Of a stretch of 64,000 nt of DNA, positions 44,680 to 54,100 are shown one piece after another. Every line of letters starts with the position of its first letter. The stretch's first letter is position 1. Below the pieces are notes generated by a model. The model saw only the letters and a program-made list of their open reading frames with translations, was not told the DNA's origin and made no database searches. A program made the position numbers and the translations under genes. Location of the stretch: assembly GCA_022820505.1 (NCBI GenBank), contig JAJEFK010000054.1, forward strand, positions 1 to 64,000. The letters are read 5' to 3'. The DNA is from Acidimicrobiia bacterium (GTDB lineage: Bacteria > Actinomycetota > Acidimicrobiia > Acidimicrobiales > Poriferisodalaceae).

Positions 44680-46467
44680 TCAGAGCCCGAGCCGCTCTTC
44701 CAGAAGGTCGAGCTGGTGACGCATCGGCGGGGGCAGGCGCTCGCCCAGGTTGCGGTAGTGCGCCTCGATCATGTCGATCTCGGCTCGCCAATCGTCTTCA
44801 TCGACACCGAGCAGCGTTTCGATCTCGGCATCGGTCAGGTCGAGGCCGCCGGTGTCGAGCGCCTCGGGCGGAGGCACCAGGCCGATCGCTGTCGGCACGG
44901 CCTCTCCGTGGCCCCCAACGCGCTCCACCACCCACTTCAGCACCCGGGAATTGTCCCCGAAGCCCGGCCAGATGAAGTTGCCGTCGGCGTCCTTGCGGAA
45001 CCAGTTCACGTAGAACAGCTTTGGCAGCCGGGTTCCCGGCATGTGACCGATGTCGAGCCAGTGCTGGAAATAGTCGCCGAAGTTGTAGCCGCAGAAGGGC
45101 AGCATCGCAAACGGATCTCGCCGCACTTCGCCGATGGCGCCCGCAGCGGCAGCGGTTTTCTCCGATGACATCTGGGAACCCAGGAACACGCCGTGCTCCC
45201 AGTCGAACGCCTCCGCTACCAAGGGAACCGTGGTTGCTCGCCGGCCGCCGAAGAGGATCGCCGAGATCGGCACGCCGGCGGGATCCTCCCACTCGGGCGC
45301 AATCGAGGGGCATTGCCCGGCGGGCGCCGTGAAGCGGGCATTGGGGTGCGCAGCGGGCGTGCCGCCAGAGGCCGACCACTCGTTGCCGCGCCAGTCGATG
45401 ATGCCCTCGGGCGGCTCCGGCGTGAGACCCTCCCACCAGACGTCGCCGTCGGGCGTCTGCGCCACGTTGGTGAACATGCAGTTGCCCCACATCGTGCCGA
45501 GCGCGTTCGGATTGGTGTCGTCGCCCGTGCCCGGCGCGACACCGAAGATGCCGGCCTCGGGATTGATGGCGTGCAGGCGGCCGTCGTCTCCGAATTTCAT
45601 CCAGGCGATGTCGTCGCCGATGGTGCGCACCTTCCAGCCGGGCAGCGTCGGGATCATCATCGCCATGTTCGTCTTGCCGCAGGCCGACGGGAACGCAGCC
45701 GCCACGTAGACGGTCTCGCCGTCGGGGGGCGTCACGCCCACGATCAGCATGTGCTCCGCCAGCCAACCCTCGTCGCGGGCCATCGTCGATGCGATCCGCA
45801 GGGCGAAGCACTTCTTGCCCAGCAGCGCGTTGCCGCCGTAGCCCGATCCGTACGACCAGATCTCGCGTGTCTCGGGAAAGTGGACGATGTACTTGCGGTC
45901 GGCGTCGCACGGCCACGGCACATCGGCCTGGCCCGCTTCCAGCGGCGCGCCGAGCGAGTGAACGCACGGCACGAAGGGACCGTCGCCGAGCACGTCGAGC
46001 GCGGCTTGGCCCATGCGGGTCATGATCCGCATGGAGGCTGCCACGTAAGGCGAGTCGGTGAGCTGGACTCCGATGTGCGCGATGTGGCTGCCCAGCGGAC
46101 CCATCGAGAACGGCACCACGTACATCGTGCGCCCGCGCATCGAGCCACCGAACAGCTTCAGCAGCTCCTCGCGCATGTCATCAGGTGCGCGCCAGTTGTT
46201 GTTGGGACCCGCGTCCAGCTCGCGCTCGGTGCAGATGAACGTGCGGTCCTCGACGCGGGCGACATCGCCCGGATCGGACCGGGCGAGGTAGCTGTTGGGG
46301 CGCGCGTCGGAATCAAGCGGGATGAGGGTTCCCGATTCCACCATCTGGCTGCAGAGCTGCTCGTACTCTGCTTGTGAGCCGTCGCACCAATGGACTGCAT
46401 CGGGTCGCAGCACGCCGGCCCAATGATCGACCCAATCGATCAGCTGACGGTGAGTGGTCGCAGGCAA
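44680..46467 (-). CDS. pckG: phosphoenolpyruvate carboxykinase (GTP)
   Basis: 595 residues from a TTG at 46467; no ATG or GTG gives a sensible N-terminus, and GGAGGA sits five bases upstream of the TTG. Family motifs: [24 protein letters not shown] (split), [21 protein letters not shown] (split), the P-loop-like [34 protein letters not shown] (split) and [12 protein letters not shown]. It converts oxaloacetate and GTP to PEP and CO2, the entry to gluconeogenesis, and is the GTP type used by actinobacteria. The small gene at 46556 lies upstream on the same strand. Confidence 0.95.
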   Translation of the reverse strand: MPATTHRQLIDWVDHWAGVLRPDAVHWCDGSQAEYEQLCSQMVESGTLIPLDSDARPNSYLARSDPGDVARVEDRTFICTERELDAGPNNNWRAPDDMREELLKLFGGSMRGRTMYVVPFSMGPLGSHIAHIGVQLTDSPYVAASMRIMTRMGQAALDVLGDGPFVPCVHSLGAPLEAGQADVPWPCDADRKYIVHFPETREIWSYGSGYGGNALLGKKCFALRIASTMARDEGWLAEHMLIVGVTPPDGETVYVAAAFPSACGKTNMAMMIPTLPGWKVRTIGDDIAWMKFGDDGRLHAINPEAGIFGVAPGTGDDTNPNALGTMWGNCMFTNVAQTPDGDVWWEGLTPEPPEGIIDWRGNEWSASGGTPAAHPNARFTAPAGQCPSIAPEWEDPAGVPISAILFGGRRATTVPLVAEAFDWEHGVFLGSQMSSEKTAAAAGAIGEVRRDPFAMLPFCGYNFGDYFQHWLDIGHMPGTRLPKLFYVNWFRKDADGNFIWPGFGDNSRVLKWVVERVGGHGEAVPTAIGLVPPPEALDTGGLDLTDAEIETLLGVDEDDWRAEIDMIEAHYRNLGERLPPPMRHQLDLLEERLGL

Positions 46468-46471
46468 ATTG

Positions 46472-46477
46472 TCCTCC
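46472..46477 (-). promoter_or_regulatory. ribosome binding site that fixes the pckG TTG start
   Basis: GGAGGA on the minus strand, with four to five bases before the TTG at 46467. It decides the start codon. Confidence 0.6.
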
Positions 46478-46555
46478 GGGTCCGAGTCTCGCGCTCGCGC
46501 ACGAATCGAGACTGGTAACTCGCTCCTCGGCCGGCGCGCCTGCCCCGGCCTCAGA

Positions 46556-46801
46556 TCACGCTGTCTCCCCCCCGGCGGTGATCCATTCAGGTGTTCCCAG
46601 ATCCACTTCCGAGCCGAGACGCAGCCGCGTGGCAAGCCCCCGTTCGTCCAGGTCGTAGATCACTCGCTGGCCTTGCCGCACCATCCGGAAAATGGATCCC
46701 TCCAGGGCATTTGGGGCCAGTTCGTGCTCGGAGCGCGTGACGTCATCAGTCACGATCCCGACTCGCGATGCCGGGTCGTACGACTTGATGACGCCTTGCA
46801 C
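46556..46801 (-). CDS. small OB-fold/cold-shock-like protein
   Basis: 81 residues, GTG start after a CTGGAGGCGC ribosome site. The sequence [20 protein letters not shown] at the start, followed by [21 protein letters not shown] and [11 protein letters not shown], follows the strand order of a cold-shock domain (G-x-I-K-x-Y-D-x-x-x-x-x-G-I), though the aromatic RNP motifs are not conserved. It may bind nucleic acid, but this is inferred. It lies 88 bases upstream of pckG on the same strand and could be co-transcribed. Confidence 0.6.
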   Translation of the reverse strand: MQGVIKSYDPASRVGIVTDDVTRSEHELAPNALEGSIFRMVRQGQRVIYDLDERGLATRLRLGSEVDLGTPEWITAGGETA

Positions 46802-46892
46802 ATGCGCCTCCAGTGGCAGGGAATCTGCCCGGCCGCCGCGGCGGCTCGCGCAGTCCCCGGAACGCTACCAACCGGTCGCCGCGGGCGCGTTG

Positions 46893-46898
46893 TAGCTT
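46893..46898 (+). promoter_or_regulatory. leaderless-type -10 hexamer for the FakA-like gene
   Basis: TAGCTT, eight bases before the ATG at 46907; supports that start although the frame is open for 450 bases upstream. Confidence 0.5.
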
Positions 46899-46906
46899 CG
46901 GCGTCC

Positions 46907-48715
46907 ATGGGCGACAGCAACGCTCATACATCCGTGGGGGTTGTGCCCTCTCTCGACAGCGAAGCGCTGGCCGAGGTCATGCGCCGATATCAGTCCGCGC
47001 TGAACCAGCACCGGGTCACGATCGATCGCCTCAACGTCTATCCGGTGCCCGATGGCGACACCGGCACCAACATGGCCTTGACGCTCGCAGCGGTCACCGA
47101 GGAATTGCTCCTGTCCGGCGCCGGCAGGGGCGACATCTGCCGAGCGATCTCGCACGGCGCGCTCATGGGCGCGCGCGGCAACAGCGGCGTCATCGTCAGC
47201 CAGTTGCTGCGGGGCCTTGCGGCCACGCTCGCTCCCGGGGACGAAGATCCCGACAGCGATCCGCCCATCGACGCCGAGCTGCTCGCCGAAGGCTTGGTTG
47301 CCGCGAGCACCGCTGCCGACAGTGCCGTCATGCGGCCCGTCGAGGGCACGATCCTGAGTGTCGCGCGCGCATCAGCCCAGGCGGCGCAGAGCGCGCTCGA
47401 AGCTCTCGCCCCCGATGAGCGGGGCACCGGCGCGACGGCGCTGGCAGCCGTGCTCGAGAGCGCACGGCAAGCCGGCCAGGCAGCGCTGGAGGCAACCCCG
47501 CAGCAGCTCCCGGTGCTGGCGGACGCTGGAGTGGTCGACGCGGGTGCCGCCGGTTACCTGCTGCTGCTCGACGCACTGCTGAGCGTGGTCGACGGGCGCC
47601 CTTTGCCGGACGAGGTCGACTTGCCGGCCGAGGTGGCTGCCGTCATCGCTCACGGGAACGCTGGCACCAACCTGACCAGTGACCCTGTCGATCCTGTCGC
47701 TGAGCAACGCGCCGAATTGCACAGTCACCTCGACTCCGGCGATGGCGGCGGTCATGACGTGCACGATCCGTCTGGCACTCGCTACGAGGTGATGTACCTG
47801 CTCGCGGCGCCCGATGAGAACATCGACCAGTTCAAGGCTGCCTGGGATGCCTTGGGCGATTCGATCGTGATGGTGGGCGGCGACGGGCTGTGGAATTGCC
47901 ATATCCACACCGATGACATCGGCCCCGTCATCGAGGCGGGCATAGACGTGGGGCGACCGCACCGCATCCAGATCACCGATCTTCACGAGCAAGTCGCTGG
48001 CCTCGGTGCGCACGCAATGCCTGCCGAGCCCAGCACCGCGCCGGCGGATCGCCCGCAGGTCGAATGTGCAGTCGTCGCAGTCTCGCCCGCGACGGGGCTC
48101 GACGAGCTCTTCACGGCGCTGGGTGCCCAGGAGATCGTCACCGGCGGGCAGACAATGAACCCCTCGACAGCAGAACTGCTCGCAGCGGTCACTGCCGCAC
48201 CGTCGCAGCACGTCGTGGTGCTGCCCAACAACTCCAACATCGTCCCAGTTGCCCGCCAGGTCGATGCGCAGACGGACAAACAGGTGGAGGTCGTCGCTAC
48301 CACGTCGGTGCCAGCGGGACTCGCTGCCCTCATTGGCTATGACCCCGCCGCTGATGCGACGCACAATGCCGCGTCCATGGGGGAGACAGCCGCCGCGGTC
48401 GCCGCAGGCGAAGTGACGCAGGCGGTGCGCGACACGACGGCATCTGTCGGCCACGTCGCCGCCGGCCAGTGGATCGGCCTCGACGAATCGGGCATCGTCG
48501 CAACGGGAGAGACGGCCGGTGCAGCAGCGGTCGGGTTGCTCGCACGCATGCTGCAGCCAGCCCACGAGATCCTCACGCTGATTGAAGGAGCGGGCATTCG
48601 GGCCGCCGAGACCGCCGAAGTGATGGCGTGGCTCGCCGAGCACTGGCCCGACGTCGAGGTTGAGCGGCACGTCGGTGGCCAAGACCACTACCCGTACCTC
48701 TTCGGCATCGAATGA
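46907..48715 (+). CDS. DAK2-domain fatty acid kinase-like protein (FakA/YloV family)
   Basis: 602 residues. The N-terminal DhaK-L domain carries RLNVYPVPDGDTGTNMALTLAA near residue 45, the Asp cluster that binds ADP-magnesium, and HGALMGARGNSGVIVSQLLRG near 85. The C-terminal half matches the FakA/YloV second domain: RYEVMYLLAAPDENID, ALGDSIVMVGGDGLWNCHIHTDD (split) and LPNNSNIVPVARQVD. Firmicute FakA phosphorylates fatty acids held by FakB. No FakB (DegV) gene is in the window. It overlaps recG by four bases, the usual actinobacterial and firmicute neighbour. Confidence 0.9.
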   Translation: MGDSNAHTSVGVVPSLDSEALAEVMRRYQSALNQHRVTIDRLNVYPVPDGDTGTNMALTLAAVTEELLLSGAGRGDICRAISHGALMGARGNSGVIVSQLLRGLAATLAPGDEDPDSDPPIDAELLAEGLVAASTAADSAVMRPVEGTILSVARASAQAAQSALEALAPDERGTGATALAAVLESARQAGQAALEATPQQLPVLADAGVVDAGAAGYLLLLDALLSVVDGRPLPDEVDLPAEVAAVIAHGNAGTNLTSDPVDPVAEQRAELHSHLDSGDGGGHDVHDPSGTRYEVMYLLAAPDENIDQFKAAWDALGDSIVMVGGDGLWNCHIHTDDIGPVIEAGIDVGRPHRIQITDLHEQVAGLGAHAMPAEPSTAPADRPQVECAVVAVSPATGLDELFTALGAQEIVTGGQTMNPSTAELLAAVTAAPSQHVVVLPNNSNIVPVARQVDAQTDKQVEVVATTSVPAGLAALIGYDPAADATHNAASMGETAAAVAAGEVTQAVRDTTASVGHVAAGQWIGLDESGIVATGETAGAAAVGLLARMLQPAHEILTLIEGAGIRAAETAEVMAWLAEHWPDVEVERHVGGQDHYPYLFGIE

Positions 48716-51000
48716 ACACACCCCAACCCAGCCAGCCCGCTCAGGGCCGGCGCCCGGGCACCGCTGCATCGGAACCGTCAGCGGCACAGGTCTCCGATGC
48801 CGCTGTCGGGCCCGATGCTCCGGGTACAGCGGCGAAGGGCCCGCTGACGCTGCGGGAGCTCGACGCGATCGGCGTTGATCGGCTCAATGGCGTCGGCCGT
48901 CAGCGCCGCAAAGCCCTGGCCGAAGTCGGCGTCGAGTCCGTGTTCGATCTGCTCACCTACTACCCCCGGCGCTACGTCGACCGCACAGCCCAGGCGCCGA
49001 TCAGCGAAGCCGCGATCGGATCGGAGATCACCGTGGTAGCCGATGTGCTGTCGGTGTCGAGCCGCCGCTTACGCGGGGGCCGGCGACTGGTGAGCGCCGA
49101 TGTCACCGATGCCAGCGGCGTGCTGAGCGCCGTGTTCTTCAATCAGGCATGGCGTGAGCGTCAGCTCACCGAAGGTCGCAGCGTGGCGCTGTTCGGCAAG
49201 GTGGAGGACTACCGGGGTCGCAAGCAGATGACGAACCCCGTGGTCGATGTGCTGGGCGGCGGCTCCGCCATGGACAGGACGGGACAGGCAGACCGCACGG
49301 GCAAGATCGTGGCGATCTACCCGCAGTCGGAGACCGCCGGCATCGTCACATGGGATGTCGCGAACTGGGTCGCCGAGGCGCAGCGACGCTGTTCAGTCCG
49401 CGGCATCGCTGATCCGCTGCCGGGCCGACTGCGCAGGCGGCTCGGGCTCGCGAGCCGATCGCGAGCGCTGGCCGATATTCACCAACCGCCGTCGATGGCG
49501 GACCGGTGGGCGGCTCGGGACCGGCTGGTGTTCGACGAACTGATGCGGGTGCAGCTGATGCTGCGCAGCCAGCGCCTGGCGCGTGAGGCCCATGAACTCG
49601 GCATCGCACACGAGCCGACCGGCACGCTCATCGAGGCATTTCACCGGCGACTCCTGTACACGCTGACAGGGGCGCAGCAGCGTGCGATGGCGCAGATCGA
49701 CGCCGACGTGAGCATGCTGCGCCCGATGCATCGCCTTCTGCAGGGCGACGTCGGCTCGGGCAAGACGCTGGTGGCGTTGCACGCCGTGCTCGTTGCTGTG
49801 CAGAACGGCCACCAGGGCGCGCTCATGGCGCCGACGGAGGTGCTGGCCGAACAGCACTATTTCGCCCTGCGCGCCTTGCTCGACGGGTTCGAGGTGCCAG
49901 ACGAAGGGCGACTCGGCGGCCGTCGGCAGCTGCGCCTGTGCCTGCTCAGCGGTTCGAGCTCGGCGACGCAGCGTCGTGAGGTGTTGGTGCAGGTTGCGAC
50001 CGGTTCCGCGGACATCGTCGTCGGCACGCACGCGCTTCTGGAGGAGTCGGTGAAGTTCGCGTCGCTCAGCGTTGTGGTGGTCGACGAGCAGCACCGTTTC
50101 GGCGTGTCTCAACGGGCGCGGCTGCGCGAGAGCGGCCGTGACGACCGCCGCATTCCCCACCTGCTGGTGATGACCGCTACGCCGATTCCCCGCACGGCGG
50201 CCATGACGGTGTACGGCGATCTCGATGTCTCGGTACTCGACGAGCTCCCGCCGGGCCGCACGCCGATCGCTACGCAGTGGGTGCGCGGTCCCCTTGCGAC
50301 TGAATCGATGTGGATCGACGTGCAGCGCGAGATCGAAGCCGGGCGTCAGGCCTATGTGGTGTGCCCGCTGGTCGCCGAGAGCGAGAGTCTCGACGCGCGC
50401 TCGGCGGAGCAGACGCACGCAGAGCTGTCGGCGGGCGCCTTGGCGGGCCTGCGGGTCGGGCTGCTCCACGGGCGCCTGCCGATGTCCGAGAAGGAAGCAA
50501 CGATGGCCCGATTCCGGGCGGGCGATCTCGACGCCTTGGTCGCGACGACGGTCATCGAGGTCGGGATCGATGTTCCGAATGCCACGGTCATGGTGGTGCT
50601 GTCGGCAGACCGATTCGGGATCGCGCAGCTGCACCAACTGCGAGGTCGGGTGGGCCGGGGCAGCCATGCGTCGTCGTGCTATCTCGTCAGCGACGAGGAC
50701 CCGACAGCGATCGCTGTCGAGCGGCTGAGCGCGCTGGCCGCGACGAACGACGGGTTCGAGCTGGCCGAGCGCGACCTCGAGCTCCGCGGCGAGGGAACGC
50801 TGTTCGACGAACGCCAATCGGGTCGCAGCGATCTCAAGCTGGCGTCGCTGGTCCGCGACTTGCACTGGGTGCAGGCAGCCCGTGACGCGGCCGCCGATCT
50901 GATCGCGGCCGACGGGGACCTCGATGCGCATCCGGCGCTGGCAGACGAGGTCGACTGGTTCGCCAGCCGCCGCGACCCCGACTACCTGCAGCGCAGCTGA
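48712..51000 (+). CDS. recG: ATP-dependent DNA helicase RecG
   Basis: 762 residues. After a disordered Pro/Ala-rich N-terminus, the wedge domain begins at LNGVGRQRRKALAEVGVESV, followed by YYPRRYVDR and the OB strand ISEAAIGSEITVVADV. SF2 motifs: LTGAQQRAMAQID, Walker A LLQGDVGSGKTLVALHA near 345, MAPTEVLAEQHY, DEQHRFGVSQRARL (DEQH box), VMTATPIPRTAAM, and ATTVIEVGIDVPNATVMVVL plus LHQLRGRVGRGSHASSCYLV near 640. RecG remodels stalled replication forks. The ATG overlaps the FakA-like stop (ATGA). Confidence 0.96.
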   Translation: MNTPQPSQPAQGRRPGTAASEPSAAQVSDAAVGPDAPGTAAKGPLTLRELDAIGVDRLNGVGRQRRKALAEVGVESVFDLLTYYPRRYVDRTAQAPISEAAIGSEITVVADVLSVSSRRLRGGRRLVSADVTDASGVLSAVFFNQAWRERQLTEGRSVALFGKVEDYRGRKQMTNPVVDVLGGGSAMDRTGQADRTGKIVAIYPQSETAGIVTWDVANWVAEAQRRCSVRGIADPLPGRLRRRLGLASRSRALADIHQPPSMADRWAARDRLVFDELMRVQLMLRSQRLAREAHELGIAHEPTGTLIEAFHRRLLYTLTGAQQRAMAQIDADVSMLRPMHRLLQGDVGSGKTLVALHAVLVAVQNGHQGALMAPTEVLAEQHYFALRALLDGFEVPDEGRLGGRRQLRLCLLSGSSSATQRREVLVQVATGSADIVVGTHALLEESVKFASLSVVVVDEQHRFGVSQRARLRESGRDDRRIPHLLVMTATPIPRTAAMTVYGDLDVSVLDELPPGRTPIATQWVRGPLATESMWIDVQREIEAGRQAYVVCPLVAESESLDARSAEQTHAELSAGALAGLRVGLLHGRLPMSEKEATMARFRAGDLDALVATTVIEVGIDVPNATVMVVLSADRFGIAQLHQLRGRVGRGSHASSCYLVSDEDPTAIAVERLSALAATNDGFELAERDLELRGEGTLFDERQSGRSDLKLASLVRDLHWVQAARDAAADLIAADGDLDAHPALADEVDWFASRRDPDYLQRS

Positions 51001-51115
51001 TCGCACGACGGATAGCCAGTGATCCGATCGCCATCGTCAGGGGTGATCGCCGACATCGACGCAGGTCGAACTGGCTCGACTTCCTCGAACATGGCACTGA
51101 ACTGCTGAACGGATC

Positions 51116-51142
51116 TTGACAGGAGGTCAGGGCACGTAATGT
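51116..51142 (+). promoter_or_regulatory. candidate promoter of the secreted giant protein gene
   Basis: TTGACA (51116-51121) and TAATGT (51137-51142) are separated by 15 bases, somewhat short. The start at 51168 would have a leader of about 20 bases. Confidence 0.4.
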
Positions 51143-51167
51143 CTACGGCATCGCGGGCGGGAAACAG

Positions 51168-54100
51168 GTGGCCCTAGTGGTGAACTCGGACGATGCGAAC
51201 AGGCGCCTCTTCCCCGCCGGCCCGCTGCGCGGCAGCTCGCTATTGCGGTGCTTGATTGCGGCCCTTGGCGTACTGACCGCTGCTGCGCTGCTGCCGCTCT
51301 CTGCGGGCGCGGCGACCCCTCCGCCAGGGCCATGCGAGTCTGGCTGGGTCGCGCCGGCTCCTGTTTCTGTGACTGTCACCGATGTCCCGATCGAAGTGGC
51401 CTCGACCACTGACGACTACTTTGTTCTGTACATCAGAATCGACAGCAGTTCGCCCACGACAGATCTGCCGATCGCCGTGGTGTTGGGGGAGGATGGGACG
51501 ACCTCTCTCGCGGACAATCTCAGTCCTTTGAGCGCCGATCGCTACCTCGTCGAGAAATACTCGGTGAGCCAGCCTGCCGACATCGACGGCGATTGCATCG
51601 ACGATCTCACCGAACTCGCAGATCTGGGAACTCACAATCCCGTGAATCCCGGGCAAATCAGCAAGAACGCTCTCGGCGCTGTGGCCATTCCGAATCGCAG
51701 CGCATTCGAGACGCTTGCCCTCAAGGGTGTGCCGATCGGCGGATCTTACTTTGGAGCTGTGGAGTACGTCAACTTTTGGATTCTGAATGCCTTGTCTGAT
51801 CGCCCGACTGTCTATTTCATGAATACCAACAATACGATTCGGCACTTGGATTTCGCCAAGAAGCTGGGCTTCCACGACACATTCCGTGATGAAATACGAG
51901 GCACACTCATCTATAACCCAAATGTCGTCGCTCCGGACGGGTCTTTGGGGGTCTACCGCCTTGATCCATCGTCAGCCCATTGGAACGACTTTCCGTTCAC
52001 GCGCGTGGAGCGAGCGTATGAGATTCTCGCGTCAGCGATGCCATTTCTCGACAACAATCTTGCCTACCATCCTATCGGCTGGTCGTTTTTGGACCAGTAC
52101 AATCGCCAGAAGGCAGACTTCGATGCATCGAGGGTCAACGTCTTGTTGCAGGAAGATATCTTGCCGGATGTGGGTTTCATTCCGCTGAATCAGGCGGAAG
52201 GGTATGGTCGTCTGCGGTTGATGGAGGACGGAGAGCATCCGCTGCCGTACGATGTTGCCATCTATCGTTCGCTTCCGAATGATCTGCCCCGTGTTGCTGG
52301 GACGATTACGACGGTGCCTCAGACGCCGTTGTCGCATGTGAACTTGCGGGCAATTCAGAATGGTCTCCCCAATGCGTTCATTCGGGATGCACTGGATGAG
52401 GAGTCCATCGTCTCCCTTATCGGAAGCTACGTTCACTTTTCCGTGACGGCGGATGGGTACACCGTTCGCAAGGCGTCCAAAGCCGAAGTCGATGCGCATT
52501 ACGAGAAGCTGCGGCCAGCACAGACGCAGACGCTGCAGCGTGATTTGAGCGTCACCGAGATCGCATCGCTCGCTGACGTAGAGTTTGCTGACTGGACTGC
52601 GTTCGGCGTCAAGGCCGCCAACGTTGCCGAGCTTACACATCTCTCACTGCCAGATGGTACTGCACCGGTCGGTTTCGCGATTCCGTTCTACTTCTATGAC
52701 GAATTCATGAAGCAGGCGACGGTCACTGAGAAAACTCTGCTCGGCAAGAAGAAATGGCCCGGCGACGAAAAGATCACGCTGGCCGCCGGAACGACGCTGG
52801 CCAGCGCCGTCACGCAGATGCTCGCTCACGCCAAGTTCCAGGCTGACTATGACATCCAAGAAGAGATGCTGGACGACTTGCGTGACGCCATCAAGGATGC
52901 CACCACTCCCCAGTTCATCACTGACGCCTTGACCGCGATGCACGCCAAGTATCCGGACGGACAGTCGTTACGGTACCGTTCGAGCACGAATAATGAGGAT
53001 CTGCCATCGTTCAGCGGTGCCGGTCTCTACAGCTCGAAAACCCAGGATCCTGACGAGACGGCAGATGACGGCATAGACAAGTCGATCAAGAGCGTCTGGG
53101 CCAGCTTGTGGAACTACCGTGCATTTCGCGAACGCGACTTTCATCGCGTCGACCACACCACGGTTGCCATGGGAGTGCTCGTACACCCCAACTACGAAGA
53201 CGAACTCGTCAACGGCGTGGCCGTCAGCTATGACCCATTCACGCATCGCGACGGCATGTTCTACGTCAACTCACAAGTCGGTGAGGACTTGGTCACCAAC
53301 CCCGAACCGCTGTCACGACCGGAGGAGATCCTCCTCGACGCCAACGGCATTGCGACGGTGCTGTCGTATTCGAACCTGAAGGCTTCACGACAGCTGCTCA
53401 TGACCGACGCGCAGATGCAGCAGCTGCGCAGCAATCTCGCCACGATCCACGATCACTTCAAGACGCTGTACGCCGTCCAGACCGGCGACGACTATGCGAT
53501 CGAGATCGAGTTCAAGATCACTGCCGACAACGTGCTGGCCATCAAGCAGGCACGGCCGTGGCTGTTTACCGAACCGCTCGTCGTGCCGAACCCAACCGTG
53601 TCTCTTGGCTTTGTCGACGACCAAGTCACCGAAGGCAACGATCTTCAGCTTGTGGTCACCCGCAGCGGTGGGATTCTGTCGGTACCTCTCAGCGTCGGCT
53701 TCACGGTGCACGAAACCGGCCAGATGCTCGTGAGCACGCTGCCCGCCGAAGTCACGATTCCTGCGAATCAAACCAATGCAACCATCGCTATCGGGACGGA
53801 GCCAGACTCTCAAGCCGAGCACAACAGCATCGTCACCGCCACCCTGAATACTGACGCCGGCTACACCCTCGGCGCTCCTCAGTCAGACACCGCAACTGTC
53901 GAAGACGACGACGGTCCGCTGTGTGATGTTGCGACGGCGGTCGGCCGGGCGCGTGCTGCGTTCGTGTGGCATGTCGACAACAATGGCGGCAACGAGGTTT
54001 GGTTCTGGCAGATCTTGGCCTATCTGGGTGCTGATCCGTTGCCTGCGCTGCCGGGCGGCGCAGTCCTCGCGTCGACCACTCCTGAGGCGGTGAAGACGTT

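Noticed and set aside
46468-46635. Upstream extension of PEPCK to an ATG at 46635
   Set aside because: The extra residues are Arg/Pro-rich without family similarity and overlap the small OB-like gene; the TTG with a GGAGGA site fits better.
51001-51167. Small RNA or tRNA gene after recG
   Set aside because: No cloverleaf, no T-loop-like sequence; only a candidate promoter is seen.
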